A stretch of 64,000 bases of DNA, from the NCBI GenBank assembly GCA_020744425.1, contig JAGMUV010000017.1, forward strand, positions 124,001 to 188,000, written 5' to 3'. Under the pieces are notes generated by a model that worked only from the letters and a program-made list of their open reading frames with translations, ran no database searches and was not told where the DNA came from. Positions 34,561 to 46,454 of this stretch are shown here, piece by piece. The stretch is from Dactylonectria macrodidyma (Eukaryota > Ascomycota > Sordariomycetes > Hypocreales > Nectriaceae). Within the stretch, counting starts at the first letter, position 1, and each line of letters begins with the position of its first letter. Made by a program: the position numbers and the translations under genes.

Positions 34561-35737
34561 TTCAAGCGGGTTGATGAGGTTCGGTCAACGAGGAGACGAA
34601 TAGAAGGCAACGAGAGTGTAACGAGGGACGGGCTGATGGTTTGGTTGACAGTGAGGCCAGACAACCATGTTATAGGTCGTTTCGATCGGAGTGTGTTCGT
34701 GGCTCTTTGGTCATGCTCAGTCTCAGTGGAGGCGACGCCATATTACAGGGGTAGAGGAAAGGGTAACACAAGGTGGTGTGTGGTTGAAACATTTATGTAT
34801 TACTCCGAACCGAACCCGACAAAGCCCAGCGCACGGACAATGTCAAGGAGACTTGTCTGGGTCTGGGTGCAAGGTACGTACCTATTCCACCAGTTCACAT
34901 TGCATACCACGTTACTCCGTACATCCACAGACTCTTTGACCCTTGCCGGGTCTATCCGCAATCCGTTGCACCATCTCTTATCCGCCTTGTTCCTCCTCTG
35001 CAAACTGAGCACTGGCGAATGTGTTGAGCGCCTGCTCATCTGCAGCCACGTAGGCTGGGCTTTCTTGGCGTAACGGTGAAAACCAGTGACAATACGAGTT
35101 CACCGCAGTGTATTCGCCTCCGGAGTGATGTAGGCCGGGTTTGCGCTGCTGGGGGAATGAGGACGGAGGACAGTCCCTGACGCCTCCGTAGTCCTTGACC
35201 GGCTTCAGTGGCAGAGAAAGACGCCATGAGAACTTGGGCCTTACGTAAACTCGGAGCGACTGTAGGGGCTGCTGGAGCTCGTTAACGCCGCCTGGACCGA
35301 GATTTAGGATTGTAGGAAGCGCATGGCTACCTGCTCTCACAGAGGCCTAGAAATTGGCAGTTCCATCGTCAGTTCCTCAGTGCCGTATGTCGATGGGTAG
35401 TTTGTTGTGAGGTAGCACGCCGAGTCCCTTTCCGTTATAGACCACCCGAGTCGCTGGAAATGGGGTCTGAAAAAGACAGTGGTACAAATTTAGTGCCGAG
35501 TCTGGCCTGGACTAGGCCCTATCATTCAAGTGGCGCCTCACTATTGACTAAACTACCGATCCACACCACCATGCTGCCTGGATGGAAGGCGTGACCACCA
35601 TGAGGATAGCTCGGAAAATGCCGCAGATCTCAGTAGATCCTCTACTCACTAGGATGTCCGTGGCTGAGAATAATAAACCGATTTGGGCCTGCGGCATTCT
35701 AGCGGATCCACGGCGAGATTTCTCCAAAGAGCCCGTG

Positions 35738-35764
35738 CACGCCATGCACGCCATGCACGCCATA
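35738..35764. repeat. 9-bp tandem repeat CACGCCATG, three copies
   Basis: Three direct units of CACGCCATG, the last ending in A instead of G. Confidence 0.85.
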
Positions 35765-35947
35765 GACAGAGACCCTTAGTACTTAGTACTTCCAGCAAAC
35801 AAAGACAATTCTATATGATGAGTGGGCTCCGTCGGGATCGTTACTGGTTACTAATCATCAATATTGTCTCGGAAGGCGAAGAGTGCACGTCGGGTCGCAT
35901 GAAAATCCAAGGGGGTGAAATGATTTCCCCCCCGGGGGGAAAGGAGA

Positions 35948-35971
35948 GGGGGGGGGGGGGGGGGGGGGGGG
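35948..35971 (+). repeat. Run of 24 consecutive G
   Basis: An uninterrupted G24 tract, followed by AGGGGGCGG and preceded at 35928 by a CCCCCCCGGGGGG palindrome. Such tracts form very stable four-stranded structures and are also error-prone in sequencing and assembly. Confidence 0.9.
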
Positions 35972-37518
35972 AGGGGGCGGCCAAGACACAAACAAAGATA
36001 CCTGAGTAAGGTGACTGGTCATTTTTCCTTGGATAGCTTTGGGGATCCTCGGTAACCTTCCCACGTATTACTGGTATTTGTCGTCTGCTGAACTGAACGC
36101 CCCCCGGTAGAGTGACCAGGGCTGGAATGGGAGACAACAAGCATTAGTAAAGCCCAGATGGCCGTGGTGTGTTGTCGAAAGCAGCAATGGCTCCCCCTGC
36201 AAGTCCGGAATCCAGATCTCATGCTCCCAAGACAGCTGCCAATGACAAGGCCTCCCACTATTATTATCCTGGCTTGGGGTCTGTGCGTTCATATCTGTAA
36301 ATGGCCAGCTTCACTGAGATCCAGCGAATGATGACCAGGAAACCTGCAAGCCGACTGCCACGGGACCACTGCATGGGACCTCTTGGTGCGTGCCAAATGC
36401 ACTCTCCTCGGCCTTTTGCATTTCCCTGCCTTAGTGGCCCTATTCAAAGCTCCAATCCTAATACCCTGTCCATGCCCTCTCAAGCCATGCTTGTGGTAAG
36501 CCACACCACCAACCCCAACCCCTCGGGTTTCATCCCGACTCCTTCTGACACCGGCGGGGTTGCCTCTTCGCCTTTCCCAATACAACTTACCAGGTCCGCA
36601 AGGTTGTGCAGCCTCAGTCCTAGAATGGCTAGCATTGGTGGGGAGCCCTAGCCCAACCTAGAAAAGGTGAATTGGCGCCCCTCTGACTGAAGCCCGATTC
36701 CCCGATTCTCCATTTGATGGACCTAATCTGTCGGATAAGCCATCTCAACCGTATTACCACTGATGGCTTAATAACCTTGGGGCACAACAGGTTACCTTTA
36801 GGTTTGTAGGGCCATTCTCACAAACCGGGCTCATTACCTGGTAACTGTTTGGAAGTTTTGCAGTCGCGGTGAATTCTCGAAATCTGTTATCTTCTTTCAT
36901 TGTTTCAGTCTCTGCCTTGGCTGCAGCCCCCCCTCCCCCTCTATTACGGTACAAAGGACTGCTCGTATTTTAATAAAATACTTATTTTTGTCATGCACCC
37001 AACCCTGTCCCTTGTATCTTCATTAAATTACATCTTTCTTGCTCGTGCACACTCAATGTGTCGGCGTCTATAAACCCCCATGATGTGCTCTTTCCTATCA
37101 TAACGCCATGATTTACACTTATAGTCCTGTGGGCTGCAGCCGCTGTAAGGGGAAGTACGATGGATTATAATTAATTGCATTAGGTGGGAAAATACGTATT
37201 GAGAGGAAAATAGACACGTAATAAGACTAAGAGATCCTCTCTCTTCCTCTGTTCTTTCTTATCCTCTCCTTCTAACTTCGTGTAAAGGAGGACTTTGCTC
37301 AGCACCAGAGACTGGCGAGGCGCCATTTTCGACACCTCCATGGTCATATAATACGCTCTAATCATCCTCTATTGCTTTACCAAATGTCGACCCGAATTTT
37401 TTATTTTTTTTTCGCTTGGCTCAGGCGCGGCTCCGGTTAATCGGATTCCTTGTATTGGGAGAGGACGAAGAGGCGTGAACCGCGATTCTTCGGAATTGGG
37501 AGCGATTCATAAAGACAA

Positions 37519-37764
37519 CGAAGCCGAGGCCGCAGGCTCGGGTCAGCCCGTCAATTCGTACAGAGCGCGGATGCCAAACAATGCGAGGCAATCAAGCAAA
37601 CGTACTGGGAGCGGATTGACGAGTTTGAGGCGCTGTCCGAGCGTTACCCAGAAAAGACACACTTTACGCTCAATCAAAGTGCGGAGGGCCCCGATGCTAG
37701 ACCGTTCGAGTCATTAGCAGCCAAGCAGCTATTAGGAAAGCGGCGACGATTTCAGTCCATGTAG
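37519..37764 (+). other. Coding-like orphan frame, probable gene fragment
   Basis: A frame open for 82 codons without an ATG reads FVQSADAKQCEAIKQTYWER, then IDEFEALSERYPEKTHFTLN, and ends RRRFQSM before a TAG. The composition is strongly protein-like, unlike the alternative frames. The upstream continuation is in a different frame (LGAIHKDNEAEAAG), so an intron or a frameshift lies between. I do not recognise the family. Confidence 0.35.
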
Positions 37765-40329
37765 ACAGGACTAGCATGCTTTCTAGTGTGGTGTATTAAG
37801 GGAGACGATGACATCCTGGAGGAGATGCAGGTTGGCACTAGACGAAGAGGAGAAGGAGGATATGTTGGATGTGAAGTTGGCGGTAACGCTATGGTCAGGT
37901 TGGGTCTTGGGCGATGATGGTCCAGGAGATGGCCTTCAAGGGTTGTCACCAAAACAATCACAGACGAGTCTGCGAAGGCTGGAGGAACCTACTGCTCCGG
38001 TGGACGGCCATCCTAGTGCGGTTAGCGATCTCAGAGAGGGAGAGGGAGACTACATCAGCCGAGGGAGGTCCAGCATGAGCATTTTGCCGATGGATATGAG
38101 CATCAGGGGCCGGATAGAGGTTATCGTACACTGTAGTGACAAGGCATTCTAGGGGTGGCAAAAAGGAAGCGTGTGTCGTGAGGGTTAGTTGGAAGGGATA
38201 CAGCAGGAACTGAACTCGGTAGACAACGAATGGTTCAACGACGAATATGGGCAGTGGCCGGACAGTCGGGTGCATAGGCGAACCTGCCTATCACCAGGGT
38301 GGAAGACGATATTGGAGCATCTTGGGAAAGAAGGGAAAGAATGGCTAGGAGGGAGAGAAGGGGCGGCTGTGTGGGAGGTTGGGAGGCTTCTGGGTTTGCT
38401 TAGGAGAGCCAAGGAAGGAATATAAACACGAATCTACGGAGGGACGGACGACGTCCAGGAAGGTTAATATTAACCATGCTGTCAGACCCTATTCTCTTTC
38501 CTCGACTCATCGTACATCTGAATTGTCTAAAACTCCTCACGAAGGAAAAAAAACCCGAGTCTAGCTTCTTCTTCTGTGCTAGGTCTGGCACCCCGTTACA
38601 TCTTGCATCTTTCCGGATAGACCTCTGAGAAGTTTCCTCGGCATCGTCAACTTTTAACCACGTAAGGCTTATCCATAGTGGATTAGCTCTATGGAGTTAC
38701 TGCCGCCATCTTCCTGATCTTGCTGGGGTGCTAGAGCGAGAAACGCCGGTCACACCACTCTGACAACATCTTCACCTATCGGCAGCCTCGTTCCACGGAC
38801 GTTATTTACTCTTGCACCCTCGATTCTTTCACTGTGATGGCGAGTGACTGGGGGTGCCGGGCTTCCGAGTGGGTTGGGCCGATACCACCGGCTAATGCCT
38901 CAGGTACTTTCATATCAATTCTGGTGCTACTAGAAAGGGACCGAATAAGCAGCTCTAGGCCTGGTGTATTGCTACCGGATATCGCGGCTACCACCATTAG
39001 TAGCAAGCTCGATAATGGGACGAGGCTTGTCTAGATCTCAACGCAAGATATTGGAGCAACGTTGATCGGACCCAATCTGAGAAGAAAAGCGACCAGCCGG
39101 TGCCAGCGATACTAATCGCTTATATGATGAGCATGTTGCTGAAGAACACGAAGACGAGGATGAGAACGAAGATTGTGACGAAGAAGAAGAGGAGGAAACT
39201 AGAGTGAGGATGGTAATCGACCGACGATGAATCATTCCGTCTCGATATAACGGCCTTCTCATATTTTGCCAGCTCCTAAAAATCGCCCAGGCTTCTTGAC
39301 CAAACGTCGCGACAGCTCGTCTCGAACTTGTTTATGGGACATTCCCTGAAAACACCGGCGGTATTGAACTTTGTCGTGAGCAATGGACACAGATGAAGGA
39401 CGCTCCATCGAAGAATCAGGTCCTTCACATCCCCTCTGGCGATAGAGGCGGCCATGTCGTATTGCCAGCTACGGTAAAAGGAAATGCGCACTCCGCTTAT
39501 GCTTAGTGAAATATCAGCTTATATACTCAATGTGACAAGCCAGCTCTATTAAAGAACCCAAAACGACTGGCGCAGGTTAGATTAATAAAGATCAAGAGTT
39601 TCTATCGCATCAATTCCTCCTCGTTAATTTGATTTGACTTTAGTATTCACAAATGTAACAACTTCTTGAAATTTTAAAGCTAAAAATAAGCATTAAGTGT
39701 CCTAATATAGGCATTAGGTGTCCTAATATAGGCATTAGGTGTCCTAATATAGGCATTAGGTGTCCTAATATAGGCATTAATCACTAAGGTCAGTTGGTTC
39801 TCTCCACCGCACAATCTAATCTTGCATAAGCTCCTTGAATGAAGCTTTGTCCTATTCCAACCTAGCCCATGATTCCACGGCGGGCCATCCCGCCGATCTA
39901 TAATATCATAGGGCTTACCAATATTGTCGCCGTATGAACAATTCATTCGCTTGTCCTGAAGCCTCATTTTCCGACGCCGAGGCGATCACCAAATTTATCG
40001 ATCCGTTTCTTGAACAGCTCCCCCCCATCTTCCTGATCGTATCCTGTCTCTCATAATCGCTACCATCCAGACTTCGTTATTGGTAAATTTTGCCAAAAAG
40101 AAGTCATTTTTACTCCTAGCTGTAAAAAAGAATTGGAATGGATTTCGTCTTCAACTGTACCGTTCTGTAATAGTGAATGCCACGGTTGAAATTAGATGCT
40201 CATGCCCCGCCTTAGTAACATTCAAGCGTGATAGTAGACAAGAAATGAAGATTTTGTCCTAAATAGGGCGTGAATGGCTATTGATGATTCCAAGACGAGG
40301 ATCTCTGAGATACTTTTCGACACCAGCCA
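37765..40329. other. Gene-poor stretch
   Basis: No recognised gene. A short acidic coding-like patch on the plus strand near 39080-39228 (EEHEDEDENEDCDEEEEEE) is preceded by a stop and has no start. A minisatellite at 39690-39780 is listed separately. Confidence 0.4.
39690..39780. repeat. 21-bp minisatellite, just over four copies
   Basis: Tandem units GCATTAGGTGTCCTAATATA plus G. The first copy has one A for G; the array ends in a partial GCATTAA. Each unit contains CCTAATATAGGCATTAGG, which is close to self-complementary. Confidence 0.92.
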
Positions 40330-40760
40330 CATTCAATTCACATCTACACAGATGGGAGCAGCATCGACGGCCATATTAGGGTAGCCACAGTGTGTGCACG
40401 ACAACTCAACAGACTCGAACAATAAACATGGGGGACGAATACACATCGACCGTCTACGCCGGAGAGTTGCAGGGCATCTGCCTAGCCCTCCAGATCGCGC
40501 AAGAAGACAGGAACGGAGGAAGCAACAGAAGCAAGGTCCGGATCTATACGGATAACCAGGCAGCAATTAGATCCTCAGCTAGGCCGACGGGCAAGTCAGG
40601 CGCGTACTTGCTCAATGACGTTGCGCAGCGAACCCAAAGACTTCAAGTACAAGGACTCCTTGTCGAGATCGAATAGATCCCTGCACGTACTGGAATCTCA
40701 GCTAACGGACAGGCTAATCGCGCAGCCAAAGCGGCCACCAGCTGGAGAGAGGGGGGCGAC
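40330..40760 (+). mobile_element. Relic of a Tad-type LINE, RNase H domain
   Basis: The first frame gives YTDGSSIDGHIRVATVC, then a shift to MGDEYTSTVYAGELQGICLA and KVRIYTDNQAAIRSSARPTG. Asp, Glu and Asp of the RNase H active site sit in TDGS, GELQG and TDNQ. After VEIE comes a TAG where the family has Trp, then IPARTGISANGQANRAAKAA, the usual C-terminal HxGIxGNE/QxAD-like segment. TGG to TAG is what CpA-directed C-to-T mutation on the other strand would produce. Reverse transcriptase and endonuclease are absent nearby. It is a dead fragment of a non-LTR retrotransposon. Confidence 0.8.
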
Positions 40761-41811
40761 CAGGACCAAAAGCAGCGGTTCAAAAGATTGCTATCATCTA
40801 CCGTCCAAAGACTTTGGATACGTCTTCATCCACAGTCTTTGACTCGTTGCCATTTAGAAATCTCGTCAACAAGCTGCTAGGAATCGACTCACCAGGATCC
40901 AATTCTGGTCCTCCAGATAAACATTGCGGAAACTCGTGACTTCTGTAAAAAATTTTTAAAAAAAGTATACCCTGACCATCATCTTTGTTTCCTCCTGCCC
41001 CATGTCGTCGTCGTCTCATCCCAGTGACGTGATTGCATGTGAATAACAACAACCCCTCCCCCCCTCTCAACCATCCCACCTCATCCAGAACTGTCTTGCA
41101 TCTAATTACTCCACTCCAGCTCTTTAATCGGAGGCCGCAGGAAATGCTCCGACCTTGGCTGTCCAATGGGCGGGTTCTCCTCTAAAACTCATGGTTCGAA
41201 GCCTTGCCAGAATCGTCATCCCCCGCAGCCTCACTATTCCCTCCCTGGACTGGTGAGAACCCAGTGTGTGCCGTTTCAGCACGCCCGGGCGAGCGCACGG
41301 ATAGCAGGTCAGATCGTTCTCTTGCAGACCCAGATGCCGTCCCGGCACCATCATCCCTCTAGCGCCGTCCCTCCTAGCAAATGGCAAGTCATGCTGTGAC
41401 AGACGATTACCTCCGGACAGGATGCCAGATTGAAATACCTGGGATCCGGAGCTAAGCCATCTTTTCTCCGGGAGTTTGATGTATGTCTTGCTTCAACGGT
41501 GCCTGTACGACTGACACACAGCTCCTCTTTTCCACGGGCTTTCACAACCTTATTAACTTCGACTTCACCCTCCCTGCCGCTCATCATATACTGGTCCGTC
41601 TGGGCAATTGAAAGAACTCGCTCATCGGTTACTCCACGTCTTGTTTTCCTATTCTGTTGTAAGGTGCGGGAATTTCGTTTGCAACGACGTATGAGAGTCG
41701 GCACAGTATTTTCTTCCATTCCGAGCTTCGACTGCACTATTCTCCACCAAACCCAAAACCGCTATTACTAGCACGAAACGACAGCCAGCGGTCTATTCAA
41801 GGCGCATCTAG
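40761..41811. promoter_or_regulatory. Upstream region of the bZIP gene
   Basis: About 1 kb without a recognisable gene. The T/C-rich stretch near 41530-41760 probably includes the bZIP promoter and 5' untranslated leader. Open frames at 41351-41771 overlap on opposite strands and have no domains. Confidence 0.4.
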
Positions 41812-42767
41812 ATGGGTAAAGCCTCTCTTTAGTGCTCCCTCCCGCTGCTTCGGCCATCAGGCTAACCTCTTACACAGAATCATACCGTTTGATCCCTCTC
41901 CATCCCATAGGTGACAAAACCCCGGGCGAACCGAATCCCATGGGAGATGACTTGACCTTTGGGACATCCTACATCTCTCAACCTCTTATATGGGATCAAT
42001 GGTGGTCGATAGACCAGCTAGTCCCGCCTGGTTCGTCTGAAGACAGGAGCAGCACGGTAAACGGCGCCTACACGCAGACTGGTCCCCTTCTCGATGGCTT
42101 CGTATATCGCCGTGATACCAGCTCGATAGACCATTGGGATTACAACAGCCCTATGACCGACTATAACGACCCGTGGAATGGCCCCAGTCCTGTCACGAAG
42201 TACACGGCTCCATCTTCAGATTCTGAGCACATGGTTTCCGTGGAATTACCTCCCGTCCAGGGCTACTGGCACCCGCCCTCGACACCAAAGAAACCGAGTC
42301 GAAAGCGGGAACGCGACTCTGATGAGCTTCCGCCTCGAAAATCCGCTAGACGAAGTTCGTCGGGTGACGAAGACATCAATCCACAGAAAGAGAAGGTGAA
42401 ACATCCAACCGTTCGCCGTAAGAGCAATGCCAGCGGCAACGACGCTCATTCATCCCAACAGCGCGACGACCACATCAAAGTGATCCAGGCACGGAACCGA
42501 ATCGCATCCAACAAGCTCCGGGTCAAGAAAAGCGAAGCCCTGCTGAGACTCAAGTCTAGTGAGCAGGTCAAAGAGCGCATCCACCGCGACCTGTCCACCT
42601 GCGTGGCCGACTTGACCCTCGAGCTGTTCGAGCTCAAGATGCAGCTTCTACAGCAGGCGGGGTGCAACTGCACCATCATCCAGAACTACCTCGTCCATGA
42701 GTCCCAGCGATATGTACAAGCGCTAGACAAGAAGCCGCAGCGAGAGGCCTCGTATCTGCACCCGTAG
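41812..42767 (+). CDS. bZIP transcription factor
   Basis: A 4-nt first coding exon (41812-41815, ATGG) and a second exon (41878-42767) are joined across a 62-nt intron (GTAAAG, GGCTAACC branch, CACAG) to give 297 residues beginning MESYRLIPLHPIGDK. A basic, Ser-rich stretch with KKPSRKRERD and PPRKSARRSSSG lies near the middle and could be a nuclear signal. The bZIP basic region is QARNRIASNKLRVKKSEA near residue 215, with the N-x7-R signature, followed by a leucine-bearing helix including VADLTLELFELKMQLLQQAG. The following CNCTIIQNYLV segment is typical of fungal bZIPs of this type. It likely acts as a nuclear DNA-binding regulator; the target genes are unknown. The tiny first exon is inferred, because no other ATG fits in frame before residue 23. 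Confidence 0.85.
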
Positions 42768-43468
42768 CAGCCTGTGTGGCGCGAGCAAGAATAATGGCGG
42801 GATTAAAACGGGGATAGAAGACGAAGATGGCAAGACATAATTGTGGAGATCCTTTTGGGGGGGATGTCAAAGCATTGAGTAATAACAGGGGGCAACAGGC
42901 TTGTCCTACAGAATGTTAATTTCTTTTCCTTCCCTACCTACCTACCCTCAGGTCCGTGCCATGAGGAGTCCCCGTCTTGATTCCCTTCTCAGGGTTCCTG
43001 CCCCCATCTTTAGGACCTGGTCTTGTGGGTGGGCCAGCGTTCCAGAGGCAGTTAACTAACCCAGACCCTCGGGAGGCGGCTCGTATAATGTATCAACATG
43101 TGATAAGCGTCAAGCCAGGGTGTGATGAGGGCGTCTTGGCAGTGTCACACAAACGTGCCTCGGACCCCTCTTTCGTATCTCCGAGGCGTCCGTGAGATTG
43201 ATTTGCATAGGACAATGAAGCAGGGGCGGGGAGGCTCTCGATCTGTGTGTAATTTGTCGATGTCTCCCTTACCTCTCCACTTTCGAAATCAAAGGCGTTA
43301 TCAGCAGTCGTCTCCTCGGCTTGCCTCTTTGGGTTTGTTGGCCCTTGATCCCCTCAACGGTTCGCTGTGCGGAGGAGAACCGAACCATGGCGTCGGTGGA
43401 GTGCATGCAGGAGGCTTGATCACCACGCTAACATATAACAAACCACATCTGGCGGGGCCACAGAGTGG

Positions 43469-43513
43469 TCTGATGCGCTATGATCTGATGCGCTATGATC
43501 TGATGCGCTATGA
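43469..43513. repeat. 15-bp tandem repeat, three copies
   Basis: Three identical units of TCTGATGCGCTATGA, followed by TCC. Confidence 0.92.
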
Positions 43514-45018
43514 TCCCTGATTACGCGATCTCACGCAGGGGACTGGGGGGTTAGATGCTGCCCTAAACGCGCTTGATGCGGCCGTCTCTGAGCCTCATGA
43601 TGCAAGATGTTGTTTTTGGACATGCATGGGGCTAACATCTGCCATGTCTGGTCCTTTCAAACATTTTCAACGCCTGACCTTCACTCTCTACACTATACCT
43701 GACTTAAATAACAAAAACCACCCAGAGTATTGGGGGGCTTGTTCTCATATAACGGACGACTACGAGAAGTAAGGTACACTTAGAACGCCGCAGCCACAAC
43801 CCTGGAAGTTAGGACGACCCTTAACCACAACCAATCTGCCACACTGCAGATCCTTGCCCCCTTGACACATCGCTACCATATTTAGCATGCAGCCATCCAT
43901 CCGGTGTGCACACACCCACTGAACGCATCTCGATTATCCAAACAGAGTAAGCAAATCGCTGAGAAAACAGTCTTGCTCGGCTGACGGCGAAGAACCGCGT
44001 TCGGTTACCCCAACATGGCCGAGTGCCCGTGCTGCCTGTCGACTAGCAACGGTGCAATATCGTGGACATGCAACCCATCGCCTGAGGTGGGGGACATGAG
44101 CAATAACGGACTTCAAGTACGCAAAAACGGACCAGGACCTTGTGCATTATAGGACCCACACATCAATGATGGTAATCAGGAGTTGGGTTAAGCCACTCTC
44201 TTGGTTTTTTCTTGGTGAGGTAGACGCGGTGTTTATTCTAAAAACATCAAAACCAATAATAAAACTAACAAAAAGTAGATCAATCGAAAAAGAAACATCT
44301 ATGTAAAACCATGCACACCCCTGAGACGATGTTGCGTCCTTTTTAAAGATCCAGCTGATGGCTCGATAAGATCGATCTGGTCATGCGTCGACAGAGCGAT
44401 AAGAGCTTTTATCAGACTGGGTCAAGCCAATCCGATCAGGCTTCGGTGGCTACGCCCTCTCTGTCAGTTTTCAAGAACCAATCTGACGAGGTCTCATCAA
44501 TCAACTTTGCTTTTTCTTAATAGCCCATGTAGTAATGAAACAAACATTCCAGCGAATAAACAATTGTTCCTCTGAAGGGTTAACATGCATTCTCGCTAGT
44601 CAAAAAGTAGGTCTAGGAAAAAAACACAAACCCCCACTAAGAAATGCTCTACTACTTTTGCGACCCGTTTTTGATCAGTAGAGTATGGGTGTACTTTAAT
44701 TATTGCAATAATGTAGCTACAGGTAATATTCCAACTCTCCAGTGATAAGGGGTGGGAGCTTCAAGCCCTTGATTAACCCACCGGGTATATCGCGTTGTAA
44801 ATCTGCTGGACTTGACACGGACTGTGCCACATGTCTGTTCTCAGACTACAATGCAGATCCAGTTCGCAGCAACAGTCTCAGCAGCAGCAGCATTCCAACT
44901 ATAGAATTTGCCCACGATAACCTAACAACAGCTATAGCTATAAAAGACATACCTTTTCAATAGAGTCGACGTCCACTCCGCAGCACAGCTGTGAGCAGCA
45001 TGCGGGGCGTAATAGTCT

Positions 45019-45043
45019 TGTGTGTGTGTGTGTGTGTGTGTGT
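45019..45043. repeat. TG dinucleotide microsatellite
   Basis: Twelve uninterrupted TG units. Confidence 0.95.
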
Positions 45044-45689
45044 ATGATCTAGATCTTTCTAGACGTTGTGCCATAAGAAGAGTGAAGAGTATGTTTTAGA
45101 ACAAATATAGAAAACCGAACTCTTTACCAAATCCAATCGATGCACAACAAAGTCTCATGTCTCTTGTCTCAACCATGTCATAGTTCGAAGTGCCTCCATA
45201 TCTAGCAACTTGTATCGGCCCTCTCCGACCAACCGGTGAGTAGTGATGCGCTCGGGGTAGTCCTCATGAACATGTTGGTGAAATGCTTCCCTTAATGGAT
45301 CCCCTCTTCTGCGCTCTGACCGGCTTCAAACCCCGGAAGAGGTTTAATGACTGCCTGAATGCTGGGCTTATGAGAGTAAGCAAAGCCTAACCTCTATTTT
45401 CACATTGAGCCCCACCTTGTGGAGCGTTGAGGGGGGATCGAGTTAGTCATGTACTGCATCATGTCACCTAGGATCTAGTATCAGCAGGACACCCGTTGGG
45501 TTAGAGGTGGGAAGCTTGCCTGGGAAAACCGTAAATAAGTTCTCAGCTGGAGTAATAAACACCCAACCGTCCCTATCTTCCTTCATGCCAGCAGCACTCC
45601 TCTCCTAGTTCGTAACGGACTCGTCCTTATAGGGAGGACGAACGAATAAAGTTAGATATGGAATTACTAGGTGTATGTTAGAACTGCGT

Positions 45690-46454
45690 CAAGAGGGCTC
45701 GCCTACCTCCAACATCGTCAGCGGCCGCAATTACAGGCAAACCATATTCAGTATGAGAGCCGATGCCTCGGTCGCCTCCCCTTTCCCATGATATCGTTGC
45801 TTGCGGGAAACCTGAACCCAACACGTTGGCTCTGTCTCATCTCAAAAAGAAACCATAGGCCCATGCCTGAGAATTTGCATGTGATGCCACCCGTCTTTCG
45901 TAATGACGGGTCAGAGATCCCTCTGGTACATTGATACCCAGCTCAATTAGCCGGAGAAGCTTCTTGCCAGTCTGTCCGAAGCTGTCTATGTATTTCTTCA
46001 CGGGGTCCCGCAGATCTGCATCAGGCCAAGGACAACTCCCATGGCATGGCCACTTGGCGGACGCCCTGGGATCGTCAAGGTCGAGGCCCTTCGTGACGGT
46101 AAAGATCTCACTGTAATCAGCGAGGCCATCTGTAAGCTCTTCGCCGTTCGCAATATAACCGGAATAGCTCTGGCTATCGATGCACGCCGCTTTCTGGTGA
46201 AAAGGCTTCCGGAAGAAGCGCTTACTAGTATCCTTGGCTGCTTTATACAGCGTCTGCTGCTCAGCGTCCATGGCAATCTTCAAGATTCCATCCTGCTGCC
46301 AAGCCGCCACAAGTGCTTCGCCCATGCTCGGGTCAGCCGCTGAGCCCATGTCCTCACTAGACAATGTAAACACCTGCAGGAGCTCAACTGTGGCATGGTA
46401 GCCTGGAGGCATAGCGTCGCCCGAGGGCTGTGCCTTTTGAGGAGGTTCAACCAT
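45690..46454 (-). pseudogene. Broken 2-oxoglutarate/Fe(II)-dependent oxygenase
   Basis: From an ATG at 46454 a frame of 205 residues carries the N-terminal domain of isopenicillin-N-synthase-like dioxygenases: LVAAWQQDGILKIAMD, FRKPFHQKAACIDSQSYSGY and GLADYSEIFTVTKG. It ends at a TGA (45837-45839). Further down the same strand, other frames give VGFRFPASNDIMG and then RGIGSHTEYGLPVIAAADDV, the region where the iron-binding HxD of the catalytic core should be. There it reads HTE instead of the usual HTD. The rest of the core, with the second His and the 2-oxoglutarate-binding Arg, is missing. At least one stop and two frame changes lie within the unit. Living relatives oxidise small molecules, often in secondary metabolism; this copy is probably dead. 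Confidence 0.75.

Larger units (their letters stand above)
34561..37518. other. Gene-free stretch with a long G tract
   Basis: Overlapping short frames on both strands have no domains. The 24-G run (35948-35971) and a 9-bp triplication (35738-35764) are listed separately. The first ~150 bp would be the 5' region of the transcription-factor gene. Confidence 0.45.
42768..45689. other. Gene-free stretch with small repeats
   Basis: The 3' flank of the bZIP gene is followed by DNA with no recognised family. A 15-bp triplication and a TG microsatellite are listed separately. The 43600-44720 part is AT-richer and has only short frames. Confidence 0.45.
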
